From: Auriscalpium vulgare
Lineage: Eukaryota > Basidiomycota > Agaricomycetes > Russulales > Auriscalpiaceae
Assembly: GCA_019915015.1 (NCBI GenBank)
Contig: JAHBBC010000014.1
Span: 930,001-994,000 of the forward strand
Reading direction: 5' to 3'
Length of the DNA: 64,000 nucleotides
Numbering within the stretch: position 1 is the first letter of the stretch; every line of letters begins with the position of its first letter. The position numbers and the translations under genes were made by a program. The notes under the pieces are model-generated. The model was not told the DNA's origin. It worked only from the letters and a program-made list of their open reading frames with translations, and did no database searches. Shown piece by piece: positions 54,163-64,000 of the stretch.

Positions 54163-56575
54163 TCACAGCTCTCCCAATCCCTTCCCAGTGTGCGTGCCCG
54201 TGGATGCGTCCAGCTTCCACTCCTTCAACAAGATGTCTGCCGCCTGGAATATGCGAGCGAGCGTCAATATATGCGTTCGCCAACAACATACACTGCACAG
54301 ACCTTTTCAGCGACGGCATAGACGGTCGGCATGATTGCCACGCCGATCGTGAGCGGGATAATGGACGCATCGACCACGCGTACGTTCTCCAGCCCGTACA
54401 CCTTCAGCGCCGGGTCGACAACGCCTAGGCCTCACAATCAACGCAGTGTCCGAAGAAACAGTGAGACGAAAGCGTACCGCCGAGCTCGCGGGGAGCCATG
54501 GCAGTCGTGCCGAGTGGGTGATTTGTCGTCCTCACGACGCTACGCACGTACTTCTCCCAGTCCTCGCGCGTGGAGGTACTCTCCGGCGGCGTGACGATCT
54601 TGTCGACGTAGCTTGCGAGAGGCTCAGTTGCGACCCACTTCCGGATGAATTGTGCGCCCTGAACGAGCACGTTGAAGTCTGTGCAACGGCGGACACGGTG
54701 AGTTCCGCGAAAAGTAAGTAAGAGGGGCACCGTACCCCAAGGAAGCTCAAGGAAGCGGGGGTCGATAACCGGCGCCTCCGCGATGTCGGCGGACTTGATG
54801 TGCACGGACCCTCGCCCGAAGGGATGCTAACGGACAAGTTCAGTATATCGAGCGAAGTACAGAGCCGGGAAAGGTTACTTACGAGTTGGATTGCAACAGC
54901 GGTGAGGTAGCTCTTGCCCGCCTCTGGGGTACTGAGCACCCCACCTGCCGGCACAAGCACCATCTCAACCCACCCATCCTCGCCCTTGTCAACAATGTCG
55001 CGAAGGACATCATACTGTTTCTTCAAAAACGGCGTGACTTCGGGTGACGTCTCGATGTACTCGTCGAGCTGCTTGCGCATAGCGGCGAGTTCTTCGGGCG
55101 TTGTCATCGATTGAAGGGGAACGGGGCCAAGGGGCGCAGAGGTGTAAGTCAGGATACCGGACCGCGAACTCTTGCTGTAGAAGGCATAAGTATTTGGCCA
55201 TCAGCCGTCAGGTGTGAAGACGCACTAAAGTTCAGCCTGTTCCGAGGCAAATGTGCTGTTATACCCGAGCGTATCTGGGATGAAAGTCAGCTTGACTGAG
55301 CTCCGGTCAATCGGAAAGGCACATACCGAGAGTGACGACGTTGGGAACCACGCGGAAGTCGGAGAGCGTGACAGGGTGGTCCTGCAAGTTCTCGCCGACC
55401 TCAGGTAGGTCAAGGACTACAGGGATCCCCAAGCTCTCCAGCAGCGTCTTATTGCCTACTCCCGAAAGCTCCAGAATCTGCGGAGTGTGGATCGCGCCTA
55501 TCGAATCAAATTATGAGCCCCTCCTTTGCTTTGTGACGTTCAAGATGCCGGCCGTACCTGCAGCCATGATAACCTCCTTCCTGACCTCCACAGTGTAGGT
55601 CTTCCCACCACTGACGTACTCCACCGCCGTCGCCTTCGTCTTCCCTTTCTTCGTCTCAAAGATGATCCGACTGACAGTCGCCTCCGCAAGCACCTCTAGA
55701 TTCGGACGTGTCCGCACCTCCGTACTCAGGTACGCCGCCGCCGCGTGATGCCGCAGCCCGTTCGGCGTCACCGTGCGCGCGGTGCCGGTCGCGGGCATCG
55801 ACGCGTCCGCACCACCATCGGGATTTGAATTCGGCGGGACCTGCGCAGCTTTGACGGCAGCCTGCGCGGCGGGCGCGTCGAGATCGGTTAGGTACGTGTT
55901 GTAGGTGACGGAAACGGGGCCCTCGGTGCCGTGGAACGCCGCAACTGCTGAGATGTTGAGATGCTCGGAAGGGAATAGGGGAGCCGCGTTCTCCTCTGGC
56001 GGATGCCAGGACTCAGAGCGCATGAAGAAGGGAAGAAGGGCATCGAAGGTCCACTCCTCGCCATTTTCGAATGTCGTTCCCCAAGCGTCGTAGTCCGCTT
56101 TCGAGCCGCGCTGCCAGACCATACTGTTTATCGCGGAAGACCCGCCCATCACTTTTCCACTGAAACATCGCTGTTAGACAGGACCGCACAGACGACGAAA
56201 CGCTGCTTTCACGTACCGCGGGTACTGCAACTCCTGTCCATTGAGCGCAGGCTGCGGCGCGCTCTTCAGCTCCCAGTCGTACGTCGGATTGCCAAGCAGC
56301 GTGCCGACGTGCGCATTCCCGAGCAAATTCCCTGCCGTCGGCGTGTTGATCAGAGGATCGACGGGTCTGTCCGCACCCGCTTCAATAATCCCAACGCGGA
56401 GAGACGACGGGGACGCGGAGAGCCGATTAGCGAGTACGGGGCCCGCAGTGCCGCCGCCCACGACGATAACGTCGAATGGCTCTTGCGCGAATGCGGCAGG
56501 GCTGAGTGCATTGACGAGGGAGACCGCTGAGACGACGAGGGCGAGGAGGGAGGGAAGGATGCGTGAAGACCCCAT
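54163..56575 (-). CDS. Secreted GMC oxidoreductase, 655 codons
   Basis: Nine exons (56575-56217, 56159-55558, 55497-55327, 55274-55226, 55174-54883, 54826-54736, 54678-54478, 54424-54303, 54243-54163) close to 655 codons plus stop. A signal peptide ([17 protein letters not shown]) is followed by the FAD Rossmann motif [16 protein letters not shown] at about residues 39-54, then [18 protein letters not shown] (GMC signature 1) and [15 protein letters not shown] (signature 2). The C-terminus has NHPLGTTAM with the first catalytic His, and VDASIIP...[12 protein letters not shown]. The position where aryl-alcohol oxidases and relatives have the second His reads GVAIMPT instead. Members oxidise alcohols or sugars extracellularly, feeding H2O2 to peroxidases or reducing quinones. 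Divergent from the P450 gene at 57530. Confidence 0.9.
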
Positions 56576-57529
56576 AGTGTCATCGGCGGGAACGTTAGCG
56601 AAGGGAGAGGGTGGTCGTTAAATGGCGGACGGGTGTGCGGGCGGGGGCGGTGGTCGCGGTCGAGACGCGGTGACACACAGGACGGACATTTGAAGCCTGG
56701 ACATACCGTATTACTTAGCCCGGACGGCGCAGGAACGGGCCCGATATCAGAGAGGCACTGTGCAAGAGCATCCGAGCGAAGGTGCGGCGCGCGGGAGGAT
56801 GGGCGAGCGTATTCGGTTCGCCTGTCATGGCGCTTGCAGGGAAGCGAGTAGGCTGCCAATCTTCAGCTTCTGTCACTCTTGCACGGAGGCGAAGGTACAT
56901 AGGCGAAAAGGCGACCGAAGCGAGCCGACGGGAGACTGCTGAAGGCGGCACGTACTCATATAATACCTCGAGGGTTGGATAGGTTGTAGCTGGCAAGAGA
57001 ACTTGGCGTCGACGTCGAGATGATGACGGTGGCTGAAGAGAATTTGGTGCTGGACCCGTGCGCCGAGTACTTCGTAAGTAAAATGCTGTGGCGTCCTTCA
57101 AGCGGCCGAGATCAATGGAGACTCCACGCAAGCGCGTGGATTCGTACGCGCCTTACAGCCTCGCTGGAATGGATGCCTGCCACGCGGCGCCGAGCCTCGT
57201 GTGCGACGGTCGCGACGGCAGCTGTTCAAGCGATGTGATAGCTCCTGACTCGGAGGACGACGAGGGTAGGAAAGAAGGTGCGGTATCATCGGTGGTAAAT
57301 TACTCAGCACTCGGACGGTGAACGCGACTCGGGAACGGCACGATGGGATTGGGAGGCGCCGAGGGGTTCCGGGGTCCTCGATGCAAGGCACTCTCCCGAG
57401 ATCTCGAGATCTCCGAGCAAGTCGTGCATTATTCCAGCTCGCCATGTCAGACTCTGAGCATGTACGCCCGCAATATAACCCGCGTGCTCTCGCCTGCCCG
57501 CCTTCGCTGCCCCCTGCCTTGTCCGCATC
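56576..57529. promoter_or_regulatory. Shared divergent promoter region of GMC and P450 genes
   Basis: About 950 bp between the two start codons. A TATAATA-like ATATAATACC lies near 56957 and CT-rich tracts immediately precede the P450 ATG. No separate gene is supported. Confidence 0.4.
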
Positions 57530-59452
57530 ATGGCCGCCGTACAACCCACCGGCTTCACCCTGCCCTTCAACTCTGTCCTCAACACCACCGCCCTCTCCCC
57601 GTCCAACGTCCTCCGCGCCGCTCAGGAAAACAAGACTCTCTCGCTCGGCCTCCTCCTCGGCGCCGCCGTCCTCCTCACTGTCCGCTACATCCTCAGCCCC
57701 CGCCGCAAGCTCCCCCCAGGCCCGAAGGGGTGGCCAATCATCGGCAGCGCACTCGAGCTCCGCGACAAGCAATGGCTCAAGTTCACAGAGTGGAAGAAGA
57801 CATACGGTCAGGCCTTCCGTTTTGCTCATGGGTGCAGCCATTCATAGCGTCCACAGGTGATGTGATCTTCATCAACGGCGCCGGCCAGGACATAGTCATC
57901 CTCAACACCCAAAAGGCCGCCGCCGACCTCCTCGACCGCCGTGCCGGAATCTACTCTGACCGCCCACTCAACGTTGTGGCGTCGGACATCATGACCGGCG
58001 GTCTGCTCGTCGTCTTCACCCGTTACAGCGACATATGGCGGCGCATGCGCAAGGCCGCGCACGAGGGCCTCAACAAAGGTGTTGTGCGCGACTTTCACAC
58101 GACGCAGACGAAGGAGGCGCTTCTGCTGGCCATCGGAGGGCTCGAGGAGCCGAAGGAGTGGGACAAGCACCTGCGCCGCACGGCTGCGTCGATGGTCCTG
58201 TCCGTAGTCTATGACCAGCCCACGATTGAGGACGAGCAGGACCCGCGTGTCAAGGACATCAACGACTTCGTGCAGCGTCTGACCCGCGCCGCGTATCCCG
58301 GTGCGCACTGGGTGGAGTTCTTCCCATGGATGAAATACCTTCCGAGCAGGTCAGCAATCCGCTCCCGATGCAAGAGACGCGTTCTGACTGTCGAACTCCT
58401 TTTAGCATCGCAAAATGGAAGGCGGAAGCTGAAGGCTGGTATCGCAAGGACTCGGCCATGTTCGAGGGCTTATTCAACTCGGTCAAGGAGAATGTGGTAC
58501 GTACAAACCCCCCAGTTCGTCGGTACTTCGCAAAGTGATTGCGTTCTCCAGGCTAAGGGCGACGAGCACCCGAGTCTCAGTGCGACGCTCATCCGGGAGT
58601 CGGGCCGGCACGGACTGACCAACCGCGAAAACTCCTGGCTGGCGGGCACCATGTAGTACGTCGCGTTCACATCGGTTCCAACTGAGGCTCGTCTGACCAG
58701 TTTTTTCAGTGCTGCTGGCGCTGAGACGACCTCGGCTGTCATGTCGTGGTGGACCCTCGCCATGCTCGCGTACCCGGAGACCATGAAGCGCGCGCAGGCC
58801 GAGCTCGACGCCGTCGTCGGACGCGAGCGTCTGCCCTCCTTCGCCGACTACAACCACCTCCCGTACGTCCGCGCCATGGTCAAAGAAGCGCTGCGCTGGC
58901 GCCCCGTGGACCCCGTCGGCCTCCCGCATCGCTCGATCGAGGACGACTGGTACGAGGGCATGTTCATCCCGGCCGGCACGATCTGCATCGCGAACGTGTG
59001 GCACCTCAACCGTGACCCCGAAATCTACGGCGCGGACGCGCACCACTTCAACCCGGCGCGCCACCTGGACGCACAGGGAAATGTTGCGCCCGGCCCGCCC
59101 GACACCAAGGAGGAGAGCCATGTGACGTACGGTTTCGGTCGCCGCCTGTGTGTGGGCCGCCATGTTGCGAACAACTCGCTCTTCATCGACATCGCGATCA
59201 CGCTGTGGGCGGCAAACATCGAGCGGCCGAAGGGCCCTGATGGCAAGCCGGTGTTCCTCGACGTTGACGGCTTCGTAGAGGATGGCCTTGTCGTGTAAGT
59301 GTTAACGTCCACTGCATCTTGGCACGAGCTGACTTGCACGCGACAGACGCCCGATCCCATTCGACGTGTCGATTGTGCCACGGTTCCCGGAGGCGGTCGC
59401 GCTGCTCAACAGCGAACGCGAGCTGAAGAATGAGACCGGCCTCGGCGCGTGA
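57530..59452 (+). CDS. Cytochrome P450 monooxygenase, 550 codons
   Basis: Six exons (57530-57806, 57857-58349, 58406-58496, 58552-58652, 58710-59294, 59347-59452) close to 550 codons plus stop. An N-terminal membrane anchor (LSLGLLLGAAVLLTVRYIL) is followed by the proline hinge KLPPGPKGWP. The I-helix oxygen-activation motif is AAGAETTS (about 322-329), the K-helix EALR (about 380-383), the PERF-like region HHFNPARH, and the heme loop YGFGRRLCVG with the axial Cys at about 468. ER-bound monooxygenase supplied by a P450 reductase; substrate unknown. Resembles the OrdA/CYP64-like group expanded in polypores by its GPKGWPIIG hinge and FGRRxC loop. A truncated paralogue follows directly. Confidence 0.92.
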
Positions 59453-59893
59453 TGGCAGTTTCAGCTGTAGCATTTAGACGGCTTGGGCCTCGATGCTCAT
59501 TGATCTTATCGCTCTTATTCCTGCGTCCTAGCATTGTGATTCTGATGTATGATATTGCGCAAATACACTGTTATTCAAATAGCATTTTCATGAAGTGGTG
59601 AGAGCTTCTGCGCCCTTTAGCAACGCTCAGTATGTACTGAGATGATGGTCGATGTCACGGGTACACCGACGGGCAATTTGACAGAATATATGCCGCGAAT
59701 CTGTTTGTTTGCGCTTGTCCCACTTGCATGCCGCACCCTTCCGTGCCAGCCACGATGGCTTCAAACCCACCGGGAAGACCACAGGAGCTAACACGTCCAT
59801 ACGTAGACCATCGGTCAACGGGACGACGGGCACGGAGGATACCTAAGTGGAGTAAAAGGCCAGCCGAGCTTGCGCCCCACAGTGCACTCTAAG
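59453..59893. other. Intergenic; no P450 5' exons present
   Basis: About 440 bp between the P450 stop and the start of homology in the next copy. No sequence resembling the first 250 residues of the P450 is found, which shows the second copy is 5'-truncated. Confidence 0.5.
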
Positions 59894-61096
59894 GAGGACG
59901 CAAGCGTGAAGGACGTGAATGACTGCGTTGCGCGCCTCACTCGCGCTGCCCTGCCTGGCGCCCACCTTGTCGAGTTCCTGCCCTGGATGATGTACATCCC
60001 TAGCAGGTAAGGAGTCAAGAACCCCTTCGCATCTTGAGCCACGGAAACTGATCTGGCGACCAGGTTTGTGAAGTGGAACCGTGAGGCGGAAGAATGGTAC
60101 GCGAAGGACACCGCGACGTTCGGCGAGGGACTCTTCAACAACGTGGGGAAGCAGCTTGTGAGTAGATCAATGCTTCGGCATGCATTTATTTCTGACGCAC
60201 ATTGCAGGCAAACGGCATTGACCGCCCGAGTTTCAGCGCGTCTTTGATCAAAGGTGCGAAGCGCAATCAGCTCTCTGTGCACGAGAGCTCGTGGCTGGCC
60301 GCGACCATGTAGTAAGTCTGCAACTGACTGACTCCCCGCGCCCTTCGTCCTGACACTCTTCACCAGTGCTGCTGGCGCGGAGACGACCTCTGGCGTCATG
60401 GCTTGGTGGCAGCTCGCCATGCTCGCCTATCCCGAGACCCAGAAGCGTGCGCAAGCCGAGCTCGATACCGTCGTCGGACGCACCGGCATGCCGACCTTCG
60501 CCGACCTCCCGCACCTGCCGTACATTCGCGCGATGGTCAAGGAGGCCCTGCGCTGGCGACCCGTCGACCCCGTCGGGCTCCCGCACCGCTCGACCGAGGA
60601 CGACTGGTACGAGGGCATGTTCATCCCCGCGGGCACGATCTGCATGGAGAACGTGTGGGCGCTGAACCGTGACCCGGAGCTGTACGGCGAGGACGCGCAC
60701 CACTTCAACCCCGCGCGCTTCATCGACGAGAAGGGCAACGTGAAGGCGGGCCCCGCGGACACGAAGGAGGAGGGCCACGTGACGTACGGGTTTGGGCGCC
60801 GTGTGTGCGTCGGCAAGCACGTCGCGAACAACTCGTTGTTCATCGATATCGCTGTGATGCTGTGGGTGACGAATATCGAGCATGCCAAGGACGCGCAGGA
60901 GAAGAAGATTGAAATTGATGTAGATGGATGATGGGTCGAGGACGGGCTGGTAGTGTAAGTCGCCTTTGTGTTGCTCTGCTGGTATGGTGCTAATTCGCGT
61001 TATAGACGGCCCGTGCCGTTCGCATGCAGCATTACACCCCGTTTCCCGGAGGCACCAGCCATCCTGGCCGAGGAGAAGGAGCTGCTCGCGCATTGA
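59894..61096 (+). pseudogene. Truncated tandem P450 copy with premature stop
   Basis: Homology to the preceding P450 begins at VKDVNDCVARLTRAALPGAHLVEFLPW and runs through the same intron positions, with AAGAETTS, EALRWRP and YGFGRRVCVGKHVANNSL all intact. The N-terminal 250 residues, including membrane anchor and hinge, are missing. A TGA at 60929-60931 interrupts DVDG-stop-WVEDGLVV. The last exon (RPVPFACSITPRFPEAP) is still recognisable up to a stop at 61096. It arose by tandem duplication followed by 5' loss. An alternative upstream exon cannot be completely excluded but none was found. Confidence 0.85.
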
Positions 61097-61309
61097 CTTC
61101 AACCCTATAGAGATTAGCTTCATCTTTGCCTGTCTGCATATACTGCATCATATGCTCAAAGGAACGTTGCCTTCTGTAATCGCAATTTCATGCGAAGAGA
61201 TCAAGTTTACACAAGGTTCGCTGGCTGACTCGGGCGCGTGGATAAGTATTGGAAGTTCTGGGAGAATATATCATAGCCTAATGATGCTAAGGGTACACAA
61301 ATGCCTACA

Positions 61310-62415
61310 CTACGCCTTCGTCTCTTCCTCCAGAAACTCCCATAACTTCCGTCCAATTTCTGGGTCACTCGCCGCAGGAGGTGCCTCGCCTACCCGCGCC
61401 CACGGGATCAGGAACTGTATGGTAATCATCACTAACATGAACGTGGCAAATGGCAATCCGGTAGTAACATACCTTTCCGTTCAGATCAAGTCCTTCAATG
61501 GAGGTGCCCGCCCACAGCTGTGTGAGCGCGCCGTGGGCGGTGGGGTACAACGTCAGCCTAAGAAGCAAGCGCGAGATGGGGTTCATATTCCGCTGCAGGT
61601 CGGAACGCAGGTTCCCCGGATTGACAGCGGTGACCACGAGGCCTTTGTCCCCGAAGCGACGGCCCAGTTCGCGCGCAAATACCACATTCGCCTACCCTCT
61701 CGTTAGATCAAAAAATTGATGCAATGACGAGGGAAACATACGTGCTTGCTCTGGTTGTATAGCTGGTACGTCAACATCTTGTCGCGCACTGCGCCGGGAC
61801 GGAAAGAGCCCCAATGTATGCCTTCCAGATACGCTGCCGACGAAGATGTCACGACGACGCGGGCCGCGCCCTGTGGAGACGCCTTCGCCGCAACGAGGAG
61901 GGCGGGCATGAGGAGGGTCGTGAAGAGGCAGTGTCCGACTACATTTGTGCCGAACTGCAGATCAAGACCGTCCTTCGTCAGTTGGTTGTGGTCCGGCCAC
62001 ATCACGCCTCTGTGGGATAACCATGCGCGCGCTGAGCATACAACGGATGTATGCAGACGGGAAGGCATGCTCACCCATTATTGAAGAGCACATGCAGCTC
62101 GTCCTCCTTGCTCAAAAACTCCTTGGCCGCCCTCCGCACGCTCGACTTGTCAGCGAGGTCGAGTTCCAAGAACAGAGCCTCGCAGCCCGTATCCTTCTTC
62201 AACTCGTCGATCGCCGCCAGCGCCTTGCTCCGCGAGCGCGCGGCGACGTAGACCTTCGCGCCGTGCGCGAGCAGCTGGCGCACGGTCTCTTTGCCGATGC
62301 CGCTGTTGCCCCCAGTGACAATGGCTACGCGCCCGTCCAGGTCGGGGATGAAGTCGGCTGAGAACGTCGCGGTAGGCGGGAACCACTGGTCGAGGATGCT
62401 GGCGTTTTGGCCCAT
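61310..62415 (-). CDS. Short-chain dehydrogenase/reductase (copy B), 310 codons
   Basis: Four exons (62415-62075, 62009-61742, 61691-61473, 61414-61310) close to 310 codons plus stop. NAD(P) motif TGGNSGIG, NNGGVM, SSSAAYL, catalytic YNQSK and NPGNLRSDLQR are all present. Exon lengths 341, 268 and 105 are identical to copy A, and the third exon (219 nt) equals copy A's exons 3 and 4 fused without the intervening intron. It is thus a diverged duplicate in the same cluster, on the same strand, with P450 genes on both sides. Same predicted activity class: NAD(P)H-dependent carbonyl or alcohol oxidoreductase. Substrate cannot be read from sequence. Confidence 0.9.
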
Positions 62416-63033
62416 TGTGACGCGTCGGGAATTGCTGGCGGGCTGTTCGGGGGCGTCATGGCGTGCAGATGCTTATAGACGAGCAGTGCTTGGCGAAGCG
62501 GAGGTGCGATGGACGAGGACCCGAATGAGGGCGGGAGGCAAGCAGGCCTAGGCAAGCCGCTCAGGCGAGGAGGGCGCTGGAGGGCGCGCCGCGCAACTTG
62601 TCATTGTACTACATTGACCTTCGAATCCGCGTTCCAACCTGGTTCTAACCACCTACTGTCTCCGTGCTTTGGAGGTTCCGCGGTGAAGGTCATTTATGGC
62701 ATGGAGGCTTCTTTGGTCTAGGACCGAACAAGGTCAGCCTAGTGCGTACGCTGGCAAACGGGTCCCGCAGTAATGACGGCAAACGTACGTAGCCTGTAAA
62801 TAAGTTTCCTGAACACTGCATATTGCATAGCTTGCCTCAAATTGGCCCAATCCCTTCGTCGTTTCACAAGACACGCGTCCGCCCCGAACAGAGTCGCGCC
62901 AACCGAGTTCCGACCGCGCGTGCGGCGTCAGTGACAACATCCTTCCATGCATGCGCTCGACACGCTCGATTATCTATGAAGGGTTGTTCGCAGCACCCGA
63001 CGCACTCTCTTCTATCCATGATACTACTGTGTG
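62416..63033. promoter_or_regulatory. Divergent promoter region, SDR copy B and P450
   Basis: About 620 bp between divergent start codons. GC-rich near the SDR, CT-rich near the P450. No gene is supported. Confidence 0.4.
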
Positions 63034-64000
63034 ATGGCAACAGTCCTTCTTATCCAGCTCGTCACTGCCGGCGTTGCCATAATCCTTGGAAAATGCCTGC
63101 TTGACTTCTTTCAGATACATGTCGCTTCACCTCTGCGGAATGTACGGGGCCCTCCATCTACGTCCTGGTTGCGCGGTTAGACTTTTCCGTCATGCTCTCA
63201 CGATTACTACACCTGCTGACTACATGCAGGACATATGGGCCAACTCTTTCACCCGCAGGGCTGGGACTTTCATCTGCAAGAACTAGCCAGTTACGGAACG
63301 GTCGTTAGATTGCGAGGGTTCCTTGGGGTGCGTAGAGTCCAAGCTTCTACTATGACCTTGCGGATAGTTGATAACCTATGTCGGTCACTTGTGCAGGAAG
63401 ATGTGCTGTACGTTACGGACCCCGGGGCACTGCGCTCTATCTTAATGGACCATGGAGATACATTCGACGAACCTCCCATGATAATCGAGTAAGTGCGGCC
63501 CGCTGACTACACACGTAATACTCAAACCCGCCTGCCAGGCGAAACAAACTGCTCTGGGGCAATGGCCTCTTATCATCAACTGGTGAGTAGTACTTTGGGC
63601 CCCTCCCCTCTCCGTCACAGCTCGAATTATCAAAATGCAGGCGCAATCCACCGAAGACAACGCCGTGTACTCAATGCGGTCTTCTCGCCCGCTCGCCTCC
63701 GCGACATCCTGCCCACGTTCTACTCCGTGGTTCACCGAGTACGAAAGTCTCTTCCTCCAGACGCTCTGCGTTCTAACCTACGGACGATAGACGGAGGACA
63801 GTATGACACAGCTCCTCCATTTCGGGTCTGTCGAGTTAGACATGCTCGTGTGGATGTCGCGCACCTCGCTAGAGCTCATTGGTCAAGCCGGGGTCGGCGT
63901 CTCGTTTGACACTCTCGCAGAGACCTCGCCACCCAATCCATACATGGTCGCAGCCAAGCAACTCATGTTAGTTTCACACTGCTGTCTAAGTATATGTGGC
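63034..64000 (+). CDS. Cytochrome P450, 5' part, runs off the window
   Basis: Exons 63034-63175, 63230-63327, 63397-63488, 63539-63582, 63641-63738 and 63791-63966 read in frame. An N-terminal anchor (VLLIQLVTAGVAIILGKCLL), then VRGPPSTSWLRGHMGQLFHPQGW, YGTVVRLRGFLGEDVLYVTDPGALRSIL, ERNKLLWGNGLLSSTGAIHRRQRRVLNAVFSPARLRDILP (helix C region with the conserved HRRQRR) and LVWMSRTSLELIGQAGVGVSFDTL. These match the N-terminal half of the Agaricomycete P450 families that have STxGxxHRxQRK (CYP5150-like). The I-helix and heme loop would lie downstream of position 64000. It is a different family from the P450 at 57530. No disabling change is seen in the visible part. Confidence 0.85.

Overview
The window reads as nuclear DNA of a wood- or litter-type basidiomycete (Agaricomycetes, probably a polypore-like fungus). 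The support is GC-rich coding sequence, very many GT-AG introns of about 50-65 nt, tail-anchored FHA and prenylated Sel1-repeat proteins of fungal type, P450/GMC families, and DUF4470-MYND and KDZ transposon families known mainly from Agaricomycetes. Coding models were assembled by hand from splice signals and reading-frame closure; no database search was run.

Layout. (1) 1-2387: debris of repeats: a RecQ-like helicase fragment abutting the 5' part of another gene, then a young 1.1 kb LTR element with identical 216-bp LTRs and a 5-bp target duplication. (2) 2889-34491: a DUF4470/MYND gene of about 1200 codons split in two by a 27.8 kb insertion (5260-33078). The insertion has 52-bp terminal inverted repeats, a 9-bp flanking duplication, sub-terminal arrays built on an ATGCATTTGGC-like core, and a large cargo: a complete KDZ transposase (minus strand, 10 exons, 1111 codons), a TET/JBP-type 2-oxoglutarate/Fe(II) dioxygenase with its metal ligands in place, and three further multi-exon genes with nucleic-acid-binding features (797, 622 and 443 codons). 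A 3365-bp PIF/Harbinger-type element with perfect 68-bp TIRs and a 3-bp duplication sits inside its right sub-terminal array. (3) 34712-44758: ordinary housekeeping genes: a BTB plus CAP-Gly protein, a tail-anchored FHA protein of the SLMAP/PRO45 (STRIPAK) kind, and a Skt5/Chs4-like chitin synthase activator ending in a CaaX box. (4) 46085-50454: a 4.4 kb foldback element whose long diverged arms carry tandem units, a 23-bp satellite and outward-facing TATA boxes. (5) 50687-64000: a small oxidative-metabolism cluster: SDR, NTF2-like protein, secreted GMC oxidoreductase, P450, a P450 pseudogene, a second SDR and a third, window-truncated P450. Local duplication (SDR twice, related P450s) built it.

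The most notable system is the composite mobile element at 5.26-33.08 kb: transposase and TET/JBP enzyme lie divergently around a repeat-rich 1.8 kb region, and the other cargo genes run co-linearly with the TET/JBP gene. KDZ-TET/JBP linkage is an established theme in mushroom genomes. What this window adds is an apparently complete copy with both ends, a readable empty-site gene, and a nested second transposon.
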